Assembly: GCF_000384295.1 (NCBI RefSeq)
Contig: NZ_KB913037.1
Span: 10,119,508-10,183,507 of the forward strand
Length of the DNA: 64,000 bases
Reading direction: 5' to 3'
DNA from: Amycolatopsis balhimycina FH 1894
GTDB taxonomy: Bacteria > Actinomycetota > Actinomycetes > Mycobacteriales > Pseudonocardiaceae
In this document: positions 1-8,762 of the stretch, in pieces
How the letters are laid out: every line of letters begins with the position of its first letter
How positions within the stretch are numbered: position 1 is the first letter of the stretch
The notes under the pieces: model-generated
Told to the model about the DNA's origin: nothing
Seen by the model: the letters and a program-made list of their open reading frames with translations, nothing else
Database searches by the model: none
Program-made: the position numbers and the translations under genes

Positions 1-217
1 TACACCTCGCCGAGGCTGCTTTCGCCGGTCCAGCGCAGGACAGGCAGCCTGCGCAGCGTGAGATCCCGGCTTCGCTGTGTCGCCGACCGGGCCATGGATT
101 CGCACGCTCCCCTCGTGGGCTGACCGCTCTCAGGGTCGCGGCGTGCGTGTTTTTGTTACAGGCTGCTTTCACCTCGGCGGGGAGAGTCATGGTGCGGCGC
201 GCCAGCAGACCGGTGCC
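1..217. other. Window edge, no confident gene
   Basis: No gene can be called safely here. A leftward frame opens with ATG at 95 and runs off the left edge (first residues MARSATQRSRDLTLRRLPVL), but its third-position GC is lower than in neighbouring genes and its ribosome binding site (GGGAG, about 11 bases upstream) is weak. It may be the start of a leftward gene whose body lies outside the window. Positions 96-217 hold nothing else recognised. Confidence 0.3.
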
Positions 218-270
218 GTCGTGAACGACTCTTTCCTGTCGCCGGACGACAGGAAAGAGTCGTTCACGAC
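218..270. terminator. Perfect 23-bp intergenic hairpin
   Basis: Arms 218-240 and 248-270 are exact reverse complements, with a 7-base loop (GCCGGAC). The right arm contains the stop codon of the leftward GT9 gene (264-266). The outer end reads GTGAACGACTC, sharing the GTGAA...TTCAC termini of the other hairpins in this window. It probably acts as a 3' end terminator or RNA stabiliser; no T-tract is obvious. Confidence 0.7.
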
Positions 271-1307
271 GTTGCCGCCGCCGGGACCGGTGGGACGACG
301 CCGGGCTGGGCGAGCGCGGTGACCGCGCGGCAGACGTCTGCGGGGTCGATCGTGTCGAGGCAGGGGTGGCCCGGGACCGGGCACGCCCGGGCGCGGCTGG
401 CCCGGCAGGGTGCCTGCTGGTCGCCGAGCACCACCGTGGGGACGCCGTACGGTGCCCATCGCTGCGGCGGCACCACCGGGGCGAACAGCGACACCACCGG
501 CGTGCCCGCCGCCGCGGCGAGGTGCGCCGGGCCTGTGTTGGGCGCCACCACGACCTGGGCGCCGGACAGCACCGCCGCCAGCTCGGCCAGTGACGTCCGG
601 CCGCCGAGGTTCACCGCCGACGTCCCGGCCACGTGCTGAGTCAGGGGCCGTTCCGACGGCGCGCCCGTCACGAGCACCCGGTGCCCGTCCCCGGCCAGCG
701 CCCGCACCATCCGCCGGCTCCAGTCCGCGGACGGCTGGCGGGCGGGCACGGACGCGGCCGGGTGCACCACGACGTACGCGCCGCCGCCGGTCAGCCTGCT
801 CGTGTTCGGCAGCGGGCGCCGCAGTGCCAGGGCGCCGTGATCGTCCGGCGGTAGCGAAAAACCCGCGGCTTCGGCGAGGGACAGCATGCGCACCGGCTCC
901 GGCGGATCGCCGTCGACGCGGTGGCGCAGGTCGAGCAGGCTGCCCGGATAGTCCTCGGAAATCGCGCCGATCCACGGCACGCCGGCTTGCCGCAGCAGCA
1001 GCGCCAGCGGCAACGGCGACTGGTGGAACGACGTCAGGATCAACGCGCGATCGAACGACTTCGCCCGGATGAGCGCGACGAACGCGCCGGTGTCCGCCGC
1101 GGTCACCGGCGGCGGCTCGGGGTCGATCCACGGCGCTGTCCACGTCAGCACGTCGTCCACGCCCGGCAGCAGTTCGGCGGCGGCGCGGCCGTGCGGGCCG
1201 GCCAGCAGCGTCACGTGCGACGCCGACGCGGCGACCGCGCGGACGCAGGGCCCGGCGAGCAGGACGTCCCCGAGGTTGTCCTGGCGGGCGACGAGCACCC
1301 GGGTCAT
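264..1307 (-). CDS. GT9 heptosyltransferase-like glycosyltransferase
   Basis: Predicted to transfer a heptose-type sugar from a nucleotide donor to a glycan. The 347-residue product starts MTRVLVARQDNLGDVLLAGP, the usual N-terminus of ADP-heptose:LPS heptosyltransferases, and has the C-terminal donor-binding segment APNTGPAHLAAAAGTPVVSL. ATG at 1307 overlaps the stop of the upstream glycosyltransferase-phosphatase gene by 4 bases (ATGA), so the two are translationally coupled. In a Gram-positive there is no LPS core, so the acceptor is unknown. A second GT9 gene lies at 7107-8051. The stop codon falls inside the terminal hairpin. Family assignment is firm; sugar and acceptor are inferred from the heptose genes nearby. 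Confidence 0.9.
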   Translation of the reverse strand: MTRVLVARQDNLGDVLLAGPCVRAVAASASHVTLLAGPHGRAAAELLPGVDDVLTWTAPWIDPEPPPVTAADTGAFVALIRAKSFDRALILTSFHQSPLPLALLLRQAGVPWIGAISEDYPGSLLDLRHRVDGDPPEPVRMLSLAEAAGFSLPPDDHGALALRRPLPNTSRLTGGGAYVVVHPAASVPARQPSADWSRRMVRALAGDGHRVLVTGAPSERPLTQHVAGTSAVNLGGRTSLAELAAVLSGAQVVVAPNTGPAHLAAAAGTPVVSLFAPVVPPQRWAPYGVPTVVLGDQQAPCRASRARACPVPGHPCLDTIDPADVCRAVTALAQPGVVPPVPAAATS

Positions 1308-2782
1308 CCGGCGAACCCGGCGACGCGCAGCGCTTCCGACAGATCCCGCGCGACGGCGGCGTCCCGGCGGGCCCTGGCGATCTCCGGTTCGAGCGTCCGG
1401 GCGGTCGGCACCAGCACCGCGCGGGCGCCCGCGGCGAGAGCGGCGTCGACGTCGGCGCCGGTGTCGCCGATGAGCACGCAGGACGCCGGATCGACGCCGA
1501 GCTCGTCGGCCGCCCGGAACACCATGCCGGGGGCGGGTTTGCGGCAGGCACACCCGTCGCCGTCGTCGTGGACGCAGACCTGCCAGGTGCCGAACGGGCC
1601 GAAGAGCTCCTTGACGCGGGCGTTCACCGCGTCGAGCTGTTCCGGGGTGATCAGTCCTTTCGCGACTCCGGACTGGTTGCTCACCACCCCGACCGGGACT
1701 CCGCGCTCCCGCAGCCCGCGGACCAGCTCGACGGCCCCGGGCACCGGGCGGACGCCGTCCGGGTCGTTCAGGTAGGGGACGTCGACGATCAGCGTGTCGT
1801 CCCGGTCGAACAGCACCGCGACGGGCGGCCGGGGCCGCCGGGCCGCGATTTCCCCGCGCAGCCGGTGGTAGCACGCCGCGGGCGGGATGAGCGCGCTGGT
1901 GACGACCATGCGCGCGACTTCGCCGGGTGTCCGAGGGCCCGGCAGGATCCGCCGGGTCGCGAACTCCGCGGTCAGCCCGGCCCAGATCCCGGCCGCGAGC
2001 AGCGCTTTTCCACGCTGCCGCAGCACCGGCAGCGCGAGCGCGGCCAGACCGGCCACTGTGGACAGTGCGTGCAGGCCGAGCCTGCCGTGGCCGGCACCGG
2101 TGCGTTGGCGCCAGAGCACGCCGTGCTTGGCCCGCATCAGCGCGTTGTCGGCGTTGCCGCGCTGGGCTTTCAGGCTGGAGAAGAACCCTGCCCGGCGGGC
2201 CGGGTGTGTGGTCAGCCGCGCGCCTTGGCCGATCCGGTGCCCGGCTTCGGCCACGCGCAGCGCGAGATCGGAGTCTTCGCGGAACGCGCGCGGGAACCGT
2301 TCGTCGAATCCGCCGGCTTCGGCGAGTGCGCCGCGCCGGTAGGCCATGTCGGCGGTGATCCACCGCGAGTGCTCGAGTCCCGCGGTGCCGCGCTCGTCGT
2401 CGGCGGGCCGCCGGTCCGTGGGCAGCGGGACGGTGATCCGGCCCTGGGACGCGGCGACGTCCGGTGGCAGCGGCAGGAGGTCGCCGGCGAGCTGCCGGGG
2501 CCAGTCGCGGGCGAGCACGACGTCGTCGTCGACGAAGGCGATCCACTCGCTCTTCGCGGTGCGCCAGCCGAGGTTGCGGGCCGCTGCCGGGCCGCGCCCG
2601 CCGGAGCGGAGTATGCGGACTTCGCCGGGAACGTCCAGATCGGACCCGCCCGGGCGGTCGTCGACGACGAGGATTTCCGCCGGCCGCGGGCCTTCCCCGC
2701 CGAGCAGGGTTTCCAGCAGTGGCCGAAGCGTCTCCCGGCCCGTCGTGGGGATCACCACGGTGTAGTCGAGCGAAGCAGTCAC
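1304..2782 (-). CDS. Fusion: GT2 glycosyltransferase + GmhB-like HAD phosphatase
   Basis: A 492-residue two-domain protein. Residues 1 to about 230 are a GT2 glycosyltransferase (VVIPTTGRETL start, FVDDD metal-binding motif at 83-87). Residues about 235-310 form a helical, hydrophobic linker. Residues 318-492 are a HAD-IIIA phosphatase of the D-glycero-D-manno-heptose-1,7-bisphosphate 7-phosphatase type: FDRDDT at 325-330 carries the catalytic aspartates, SNQSGVAKG follows, CVHDDGDGCAC (403-413) matches the GmhB zinc cysteines, and GDTGADV is the last HAD motif. With GmhA and HldE in the same locus this completes the ADP-heptose route. Fusion of this step to a glycosyltransferase is unusual. 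It is coupled (ATGA) to the downstream GT9 gene. Confidence 0.9.
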   Translation of the reverse strand: MTASLDYTVVIPTTGRETLRPLLETLLGGEGPRPAEILVVDDRPGGSDLDVPGEVRILRSGGRGPAAARNLGWRTAKSEWIAFVDDDVVLARDWPRQLAGDLLPLPPDVAASQGRITVPLPTDRRPADDERGTAGLEHSRWITADMAYRRGALAEAGGFDERFPRAFREDSDLALRVAEAGHRIGQGARLTTHPARRAGFFSSLKAQRGNADNALMRAKHGVLWRQRTGAGHGRLGLHALSTVAGLAALALPVLRQRGKALLAAGIWAGLTAEFATRRILPGPRTPGEVARMVVTSALIPPAACYHRLRGEIAARRPRPPVAVLFDRDDTLIVDVPYLNDPDGVRPVPGAVELVRGLRERGVPVGVVSNQSGVAKGLITPEQLDAVNARVKELFGPFGTWQVCVHDDGDGCACRKPAPGMVFRAADELGVDPASCVLIGDTGADVDAALAAGARAVLVPTARTLEPEIARARRDAAVARDLSEALRVAGFAG

Positions 2783-2872
2783 CGCGACGGACTACCCGCT
2801 TGCCGGCCGCTCAAACGGCGTGTCGAACTCCTCGCGCAGGGGTAACCCGACCTCGACGAGAAGGAGGCGCGG

Positions 2873-4222
2873 ATGACCGCGGGGACGATCGAAATCCGGA
2901 ATCCGGCCGACGGCAGCGTGGTGGGCCGGATGCCGGCCGCGGGCGAAGATGAGATCGACGCCGCGCTGGCGCAGGCGAACCGGACCCGGGCGCGGTGGGC
3001 CCGGACCCCGGCCGCCGAACGCGGCGCGCTGCTGCACACCGCCGCCGGACGGGTGCGGGCCCACGCCGACGAGCTGGCGAAGGCGAATGAGGCGGAGACC
3101 GGCCGCCCGTGGGACGAAGCCCGTGAAGGCGTGCTCGCCGGTGCGGGCACTTTGGACCAGTACGCCGAACTCGGCCCGGTCCACCGCGGCCGCAGCCTGC
3201 TCGGCGGCGTGGGCGCGACGGACCTCATGGTGCCCGAACCGCGCGGCGTCGTCGTGGCGCTCACGCCGTGGAACGACCCGGTCGCGGTCGCCTGCGGGCT
3301 TTTGGGTGCGGCGCTGGCGACCGGGAACACGGTGGTGCACAAGCCGAGCGAGCGCGCGCCGCACACCGGGCAGCTGCTCGGTGAGGTGCTCGGGGACGTG
3401 TTCCCGGCCGGCGCGCTGCAGACCCTCCACGGTGACGGCGGGGTCGGCGCGATCCTCGCGATGCGCGACGACGTCGACGTCATCGCCCACGTCGGCAGCA
3501 CCGCGACCGGCCGGTCGATCGCGGCGAGCGCGGCCGCGACGGGAGCGAAGACGTTGCTGGAGAACGGGGGTAACGACCCGCTGGTGATCGACGAGGACGT
3601 CGACCCGGGCTGGGCCGCGGGCCAGGCGGCGCTGGGCGCGTTCGCCAACTCGGGGCAGCTCTGCGTCGCCGTCGAACGGATCTACGTGTGTTCCGCGGTC
3701 GCCGAGCCGTTCTTGGCGGCGCTGGTGAAGGAAGCTTCGTCCCGGACCTTGGCGCCGCTGGTGGACCGGCGGCACCGCGACCACGTGCATGCCCACGTCT
3801 CGGACGCGATCGAGCGAGGTGCCCGGCTACTGGCCGGGGGAGAGGTGCCGGACGGCCCGGGCGCGCACTACCCGGCGACGGTGCTCACCGGCTGCGCGCC
3901 GGACTCGCGGGTGATGACGGAGGAGACGTTCGGCCCGGTGGCCGCGGTGCGGATCGTCGACGGTTTCGACGAGGGTCTCGCCGAAGCGGCGGAAGGTGAC
4001 TACGGCTTGGCGGCCACGGTGCTGACGGCATCGATGGGCCACGCCCAGCGCGCGTGGCGCGAGCTGCCGGCGGGCACGGTCAAGGTCAACAACGTGTTCG
4101 GCGGCGCGCCCGGCGGGGCCGCGCACCCGCGTCGCCGCAGCGGGAACGGTTACGGCTACGGACCCGAGCTGCTGGACGAGCTGACCCAGACGAAGCTCGT
4201 GCACATCGCGCCGCCCGCATGA
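2873..4222 (+). CDS. Aldehyde dehydrogenase family protein
   Basis: NAD(P)-dependent oxidation of an unidentified aldehyde to the acid. The 449-residue protein shows the Rossmann and catalytic blocks in order: PRGVVVALTPWNDPVAVACG, VHKPSERAP, HVGSTATGRSI, the general-base region LLENGGNDP and the nucleophile in NSGQLCVAVERIY. It is some 30-40 residues shorter than typical family members, mainly through a reduced N-terminal region. Start ATG at 2873 follows a strong GAAGGAGG site. Its stop overlaps the start of the FUSC-type transporter gene (ATGA), so the two form an operon running against the surrounding sugar genes. Substrate cannot be told from the sequence. Confidence 0.9.
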   Translation: MTAGTIEIRNPADGSVVGRMPAAGEDEIDAALAQANRTRARWARTPAAERGALLHTAAGRVRAHADELAKANEAETGRPWDEAREGVLAGAGTLDQYAELGPVHRGRSLLGGVGATDLMVPEPRGVVVALTPWNDPVAVACGLLGAALATGNTVVHKPSERAPHTGQLLGEVLGDVFPAGALQTLHGDGGVGAILAMRDDVDVIAHVGSTATGRSIAASAAATGAKTLLENGGNDPLVIDEDVDPGWAAGQAALGAFANSGQLCVAVERIYVCSAVAEPFLAALVKEASSRTLAPLVDRRHRDHVHAHVSDAIERGARLLAGGEVPDGPGAHYPATVLTGCAPDSRVMTEETFGPVAAVRIVDGFDEGLAEAAEGDYGLAATVLTASMGHAQRAWRELPAGTVKVNNVFGGAPGGAAHPRRRSGNGYGYGPELLDELTQTKLVHIAPPA

Positions 4223-5451
4223 CCGACCAGCGCGACAGACCCACCGATGCCCCGGGTGGGCGATTTCGGCGGCTCGGTGCTGAGGGGCGCGACCGGACCC
4301 ACCGCGCTCGGCCGGGACTGACTGCGGCGCTCCGGCGGCGGCTGACCGCCGTGTTCGGGAACCCGTCCGACGCCGAGCGGCACGACCGGACCCCGCTGGG
4401 CTGGTTCGCCCGCGCGCTGCGGGTGCCGGGCCGCGAACGCCGGATTCTCGTCCAGAGCGCCAAAGCCACCCTGGCCGCGACCGCCGCGTGGCTGCTGGCC
4501 ACCGTCGTACTGCGGCTGCCCCAGCCGTTCCTCGCGCCGTACGCCGCCATTTTCCTGGTCGAAGCGACGGTCTACCGGTCGCTGCGGGGCTGGCTCCAGC
4601 AGGTCGGCTCGGTGGCCACCGGGGTCCTCCTCGCCGCCGTCGCGGGGCAGCTGATCCCGTGGCAGGTCGTCGCGCTGGGTGGGGTCGTCTTCGTCGGCCT
4701 GCTGGCGGGCAGCTGGCGGCGCTTCGGCGACTCCGGCGTCTGGGTCGGCGTCACCGGCATGCTGCTGATCTCCTACGGCACCGCCCGCGAGCCCGTCCTG
4801 CTCGGCGACCGCCTCCTGGAGACGGCGATCGGCGCCGCGATCGGCGTGGCCGTGAACACGCTGATCTTCCCGCCGCTGTACGGCGAACGCGTCGCCGCGG
4901 CGGCCGATCGGCTCGCGACGGCGCTGGCCGCCCTGCTCGAGTCGCTGTCCGATCTGGTCCGCCGTGACGAGCCGCCGGAGGACCTCGAGGACCTGCTGAA
5001 CCAGGCGCAGGACACGCGCAGCCAGGTGCTGGCCGCCGAAGAAGCCGTCGGCCTGACGCGGGAAGGGCGGATGCTGAACCTGCGCCGCGGCCGCCCGGCC
5101 GACGGGGCGCACCACGAACGTCCGCTGCGGACACTCCTCGGGCTGTGGCCCGCGGTGTCGCAGCTGATCACCGCGGTGCGCACGACGGCGGGCCGCCAGG
5201 AGCACCCGTTCGAGTACCCCTGGCCGGACGCGCGGGAAGCGCTGGCCGACCTCATGCACCGCCTGGCCGGTGCCGTGCAGGCGGTCGCGGTCGTCGGGGA
5301 GCCGGTCGCGCTGGACGAATGCCGGGCCCTGCTCGAAAAGCTGGAGCGGCGGCTGGTGACGGCGGAAGAAGACGGCGTCCCGGCCCGGCTCGGCCTCGGC
5401 ACGATGACCCTGCCCGCGCGGCACCTGGTGGAAATGCTGCGGGACCGCTGA
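4219..5451 (+). CDS. FUSC-family (aromatic acid exporter-like) membrane protein
   Basis: A 410-residue inner-membrane protein of the FUSC/aromatic acid exporter type. An Arg-rich cytoplasmic N-terminus of about 70 residues precedes roughly six hydrophobic segments (from KATLAATAAWLLATVVLRLP to TAIGAAIGVAVNTLIFPPLY), then a long soluble helical C-terminal half rich in Glu, Arg and Leu. Start ATG 4219 overlaps the stop of the aldehyde dehydrogenase. The family exports aromatic or other organic acids, so the pair may convert an aldehyde to an acid and export it; this is inference. A hairpin follows 6 bases after the stop. Confidence 0.8.
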   Translation: MTDQRDRPTDAPGGRFRRLGAEGRDRTHRARPGLTAALRRRLTAVFGNPSDAERHDRTPLGWFARALRVPGRERRILVQSAKATLAATAAWLLATVVLRLPQPFLAPYAAIFLVEATVYRSLRGWLQQVGSVATGVLLAAVAGQLIPWQVVALGGVVFVGLLAGSWRRFGDSGVWVGVTGMLLISYGTAREPVLLGDRLLETAIGAAIGVAVNTLIFPPLYGERVAAAADRLATALAALLESLSDLVRRDEPPEDLEDLLNQAQDTRSQVLAAEEAVGLTREGRMLNLRRGRPADGAHHERPLRTLLGLWPAVSQLITAVRTTAGRQEHPFEYPWPDAREALADLMHRLAGAVQAVAVVGEPVALDECRALLEKLERRLVTAEEDGVPARLGLGTMTLPARHLVEMLRDR

Positions 5452-5456
5452 AGTTC

Positions 5457-5503
5457 GTGAAGGCCACCTTCCGGAACTACAAGTTCCTCAAGGTGGCCTT
5501 CAC
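5457..5503. terminator. Intergenic hairpin between convergent genes
   Basis: GTGAAGGCCACCTT (5457-5470) pairs with AAGGTGGCCTTCAC (5490-5503); the inner part (GGAACT/AGTTCC) also pairs, leaving a 3-base loop and one short mismatch. It lies between the rightward FUSC gene and the leftward zinc-ribbon gene. A near-identical copy is at 39544-39592 and a relative with compensating changes at 22802-22856. Confidence 0.7.
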
Positions 5504-5521
5504 GCACAACGGCAGGGCCGC

Positions 5522-5695
5522 CTACTGGTCCGCGATCGCGTCCGAGCGGTGCCGCCGGCAGGCGGTGCACACCATGGTCTGGCCCAGCAGGGTGCCGTCG
5601 CCGGACACCAGGCGGGCGACGTGCAGTGTGGGCAGGCCGCACTCCTCGCACGGGATGGGCTTGCTGTCGCGGCTGATCATGACTCGGTTCGGCAC
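5522..5695 (-). CDS. Small zinc-ribbon-like protein (57 aa)
   Basis: A 57-residue protein with two paired cysteine motifs, CEEC at about residues 16-19 and CTAC at about residues 44-47, spaced as in a small zinc ribbon. It starts at a GTG (5695; MPNRVMISRDSKPIPCEECG) preceded by AGAGGGG at a normal distance and ends TAG at 5522. GC-rich third positions and the Shine-Dalgarno site support it as real. No enzymatic motif is present; a role as a small nucleic-acid or protein-binding factor is only a guess. It is divergent from nothing nearby and convergent with the FUSC gene across the hairpin. Confidence 0.7.
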   Translation of the reverse strand: MPNRVMISRDSKPIPCEECGLPTLHVARLVSGDGTLLGQTMVCTACRRHRSDAIADQ

Positions 5696-5791
5696 GTGAA
5701 CCCCTCTGCCGGGATCGAAGGTCCCGGACCAGTTACCCCCGTGGTCTGCGCCACACTCGTCCGGCGCAGTGATGTCACTCGAATGGACTAG

Positions 5792-7114
5792 TCATGAGGC
5801 CGGGTCCTTCACCGGCGACGGCTTCGTTCCGACGCCGACGTGGGTGAACCCCGCTTCGGCCAGCCGGTCGGGGTCAAGCAGGTTGCGGGTGTCGACGACG
5901 ACCGCCCGGTCGGCCGACGCGGCCAGCCGGGCCCAGTCGAGGTCGCGGAACTCCGGCCATTCGGTGAGCACGACGAGCGCCGCGGCGTCCTTGGCCACCA
6001 GGTACGGGTCGTCGACGACCTGGACCGCGCCCATCCCGGGCACGCACCCGACGGCCGGGTCGTGCGCGGTCAGCTCCGCGCCCGCGCGGGCGAGGTCCGC
6101 GGCCACCGCGACCGCCGGGGAGTCGCGCAGGTCGCCGGTGCCCGCCTTGAACGCCAGGCCCAGCAGCCCGATGCGGGCGCCGGAGAGTGACCCGTCCGCC
6201 GACCCCGTGACGGCCTGCCGGACGGTCCGCACCACCCGCGCGCGCTGCCGCGCGTTGACGCGGACGGCGTCGCGCACGATGGCGAAGTCGACGCCCGCGG
6301 ATTCGGCCGCGTGCAGCAGGGCCGACGTGTCCTTCGGCAGGCACGAACCGCCCCAGCCGGGGCCGGGGGCGAGGAACCCGGGGCCGATCCGCGCGTCGAG
6401 GCCCATGGTGCGCGAAACCTCGCGGACGTCGGCGCCGAACCGTTCGCACAGTTCGGCGAGGACGTTCACATAGGACAGTTTCACCGCGAGGAACGCGTTG
6501 CTCGCGTACTTCGCGAGTTCGGCGCTGGCGGAGTCGGTCGCCACGACGGGAGCGCCGGTCGGCTCGTACAGCCGCGCGACCCGCCGCGCCGCGGGCGAAT
6601 CCGGCGGGTCCGTGCCGACGAGCACCCGGTCCGGGTGCAGGAAGTCCTCGACGGCGTGCCCTTCGCGCAGGAACTCGGGGTTGCCGACGACGGGCAGGTC
6701 GTCGCGGCCCAGCAGGTGCGGCAGCCGCGCCGCGGTGCCGACCGGCACCGTCGACTTGGTGACCACCACGCAGCCGGGCCGCAGGAGGTGCCCGAGCTGT
6801 GGCACGACCGTTTCGAGGACGCCGAGGTCGGGCCGCCCGTCTTCGCCGGGCGGGGTGGGCAGGCAGAGCAGGACGAGGCCGGCGCCGTACAGCTCGGCCT
6901 GGGCGGTGGTGAAGGTGAGCGTCCCGTCCTCGAGGCCCTGGGCGACCAGCTCGGCCAGGCCGGGCTCGGCGATCGACACGACGCCGCGGCGCAAATCGTC
7001 CACTTTGGACTCGTCGGTGTCCACGCAGGTGACGCGGTGGCCGAGCCGGGCGAAGCAGGCGGCACTGGTCAAGCCGACGTAGCCCGCGCCGACGATCCCG
7101 ATGTGCTCAGCCAT
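5792..7114 (-). CDS. ugd: UDP-glucose 6-dehydrogenase
   Basis: Oxidises UDP-glucose to UDP-glucuronate with two NAD+. The 440-residue protein has the N-terminal Rossmann motif GIVGAGYVGLTSA (6-18), CLPTPP at about 84-89, GNPEFLREG at about 144-152, the catalytic cysteine in GPGWGGSCLPKD (Cys258) and the C-terminal GLAFKAGTGDLRDSP. Start ATG 7114 overlaps the end of the GT9 gene by 8 bases, so translation is coupled. UDP-glucuronate is the substrate of the decarboxylase encoded at 12474-13439, giving a local UDP-xylose route. GDP-mannose dehydrogenase activity is the main alternative, less likely given that partner. Confidence 0.9.
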   Translation of the reverse strand: MAEHIGIVGAGYVGLTSAACFARLGHRVTCVDTDESKVDDLRRGVVSIAEPGLAELVAQGLEDGTLTFTTAQAELYGAGLVLLCLPTPPGEDGRPDLGVLETVVPQLGHLLRPGCVVVTKSTVPVGTAARLPHLLGRDDLPVVGNPEFLREGHAVEDFLHPDRVLVGTDPPDSPAARRVARLYEPTGAPVVATDSASAELAKYASNAFLAVKLSYVNVLAELCERFGADVREVSRTMGLDARIGPGFLAPGPGWGGSCLPKDTSALLHAAESAGVDFAIVRDAVRVNARQRARVVRTVRQAVTGSADGSLSGARIGLLGLAFKAGTGDLRDSPAVAVAADLARAGAELTAHDPAVGCVPGMGAVQVVDDPYLVAKDAAALVVLTEWPEFRDLDWARLAASADRAVVVDTRNLLDPDRLAEAGFTHVGVGTKPSPVKDPAS

Positions 7115-8051
7115 GGACGACCCGCATTTCCAGTGCCGAACGCGTCGCGGCCAGCACGCGTTCCTTGCCGAGCAGCAGCAATCCGCCGTCGGGCTCCTCA
7201 CCGTGCGGATCGCCGACATTGCCCGCCCAGAGCACGACATGCTGCCGCGCGGAGGGCGGCGGTCCCCACAGCCGCGGCGGGGTCGGGCCGAACAGCAGCA
7301 CCGACGGCGTGCCGAACGCGGTCGCGAGGTGCCCGACGCCGGTGTCGCCGCAGACGACCAGCGCGGCCCCGGCCACCAGCGCGGCCAGCTCCGCCAGGCC
7401 GGTCCGCCCGGCCAGCACGGCGTCTTCGCCCAGCCCGGCGCGGCCGGCGATCGCAAGCGCCAGGTCGCGTTCGCCGGGGCTGCCGGTGAGCACCACGCGG
7501 TGCCCGGCAGCCGCCAGCGCGGCGATCACCGACGCGAACCGCTCCGGCGGCCAGCGCCGCGCGGGGAAGGCGGCGCCGGGGTGCACCACGACGGCGTCCG
7601 GGGCCGGGCTCGGGCCCGGCGGCACCGGCAGCCGCAGCGCCGAGCGGTCCGCCTCCCCGTGGGCGCACTCGGCGAGCCGGCACCAGCGGTCGACCTCGTG
7701 CAGGTCGTCGCGCCACGCGAGGCCGGGCACGTCGGGGAAGTCGGGGTGCTGGTGGGTCAGCACTTCGGCGGGGTCGGTGGCGAGAAGGTCGTGCAGGCTC
7801 TCCGGGCCGCTGCCGTGCAGGTTGACCGCGAGCTTCGGCGGCGGTCCCGGCCAGTCGAGGTCGCCGAGGCCCGCCGTGGGCAGCAGCTCGTCGACCGCGT
7901 CGATCAGCTCCACCAGGTCGCGCAGTCCCTCCGGCGCGGCCAGCACCAGGCGATCGTCCGGGTACGCCGCGCGCAGGGCCCGCAGCGCCGGGACGGCGGT
8001 CAGCAGATCGCCGATCCCGAGCGCGCGCAGCACGAGCACGGCGGAGCTCAC
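7107..8051 (-). CDS. GT9 heptosyltransferase-like glycosyltransferase
   Basis: A second GT9-family enzyme, 314 residues from GTG 8051 (MSSAVLVLRALGIGDLLTAV). The N-terminal LGIGDLL and the C-terminal CGDTGVGHLATAFGTPSV and LLFGPTPPRLWGP are the family's donor-site segments. GTG 8051 overlaps the stop of the upstream SDR gene as GTGA; another GTG at 8057 is possible. The gene end overlaps the ugd start by 8 bases. It lies directly in the heptose/UDP-xylose operon, so it probably attaches the heptose made by GmhA-HldE-GmhB. Acceptor unknown. Confidence 0.9.
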   Translation of the reverse strand: MSSAVLVLRALGIGDLLTAVPALRALRAAYPDDRLVLAAPEGLRDLVELIDAVDELLPTAGLGDLDWPGPPPKLAVNLHGSGPESLHDLLATDPAEVLTHQHPDFPDVPGLAWRDDLHEVDRWCRLAECAHGEADRSALRLPVPPGPSPAPDAVVVHPGAAFPARRWPPERFASVIAALAAAGHRVVLTGSPGERDLALAIAGRAGLGEDAVLAGRTGLAELAALVAGAALVVCGDTGVGHLATAFGTPSVLLFGPTPPRLWGPPPSARQHVVLWAGNVGDPHGEEPDGGLLLLGKERVLAATRSALEMRVVHG

Positions 8052-8734
8052 GGCCACGACCCCTCCTCCGAGGCGCACACGACCAGCTCGCGGACCTCGG
8101 CGCCCGGCGGCTGGCCGAGCGCGAAGACCACGGTGTCCGCGACGTGCTCCGGCTGGTTGAGCTTCGCGTCCGGCGGCGGCTTGTACTGGTCGGTGCGGCC
8201 GTCGAAGAAGTGCGTCCACATCCCGCCGGGGATGAGGAGCGTGACGCCGATGCGCCCGGCCAGCTCGGCGGCCAGCGCCCGGGTGAAGCCGACGACGCCG
8301 AACTTCGAGGCGCAGTAGGCGGTCGCGTCACCAACGGCCTTGATGCCCAGCGTGGACGCGACCGTGACGACCGTGCCGTGCGAAAGTTCCAGGAAGGGGA
8401 GCGCCGCGCGGACGACGGCGGCGGTGCCGAGCAGGTTCACCTTCACCACCCGCTCCCAGTCCTCTGTGGACACTTCGCCGAGCGGGCCGCAGGCGTCGGT
8501 GCCCGCCGCGGTGAAGACGCCGTCCAGGCCGCCTGCGCGCCCGGCCAGCTCACGAACCGCGGCCTCGGTGGCCGCGGTGTCGGTCAGGTCGGCTTCGACG
8601 TACTCGGCCGGGTCGTCGGGACGGACGCGGTCGAGGATGAACGGGGTGCCGCCCGCCTTGCGGACGGCGACGGCGGTGGCGGCACCGAGGCCGGACGCGC
8701 CACCGGTGATCAGGACGTTGCCGAGGGGTCGCAT
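8048..8734 (-). CDS. Short-chain dehydrogenase/reductase in heptose operon
   Basis: NAD(P)-dependent SDR of 228 residues, with TGGASGLG cofactor motif near the N-terminus, NLLGTAAVVRAALPF, ASTLGIKAVGDATAYCASK containing the YxxxK catalytic pair, and a LIPGGMWTHF segment after the active site. ATG 8734 follows AGGAG at 5 bases; upstream in-frame codons lack a better site. It sits between hldE (29 bases upstream) and the GT9 gene (GTGA overlap). It might modify a sugar nucleotide or the finished glycan, but it is a classical SDR rather than an extended epimerase such as HldD, so the substrate stays open. Confidence 0.85.
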   Translation of the reverse strand: MRPLGNVLITGGASGLGAATAVAVRKAGGTPFILDRVRPDDPAEYVEADLTDTAATEAAVRELAGRAGGLDGVFTAAGTDACGPLGEVSTEDWERVVKVNLLGTAAVVRAALPFLELSHGTVVTVASTLGIKAVGDATAYCASKFGVVGFTRALAAELAGRIGVTLLIPGGMWTHFFDGRTDQYKPPPDAKLNQPEHVADTVVFALGQPPGAEVRELVVCASEEGSWP

Positions 8735-8762
8735 TGCTCTCCTTCGGGAGTCGGCAGGGATT

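Noticed and set aside
264..2546. Long leftward frame reading through GT9 and its upstream gene
   Set aside because: Only the last 347 codons (from 1307) have family resemblance; the upstream part is the wrong frame of the GT2-HAD gene, which is supported by its own motifs and ATGA overlap.
4054..4218. Upstream extension of the FUSC gene
   Set aside because: The added residues come from the wrong frame of the aldehyde dehydrogenase; ATG 4219 overlaps its stop and begins family-like sequence.
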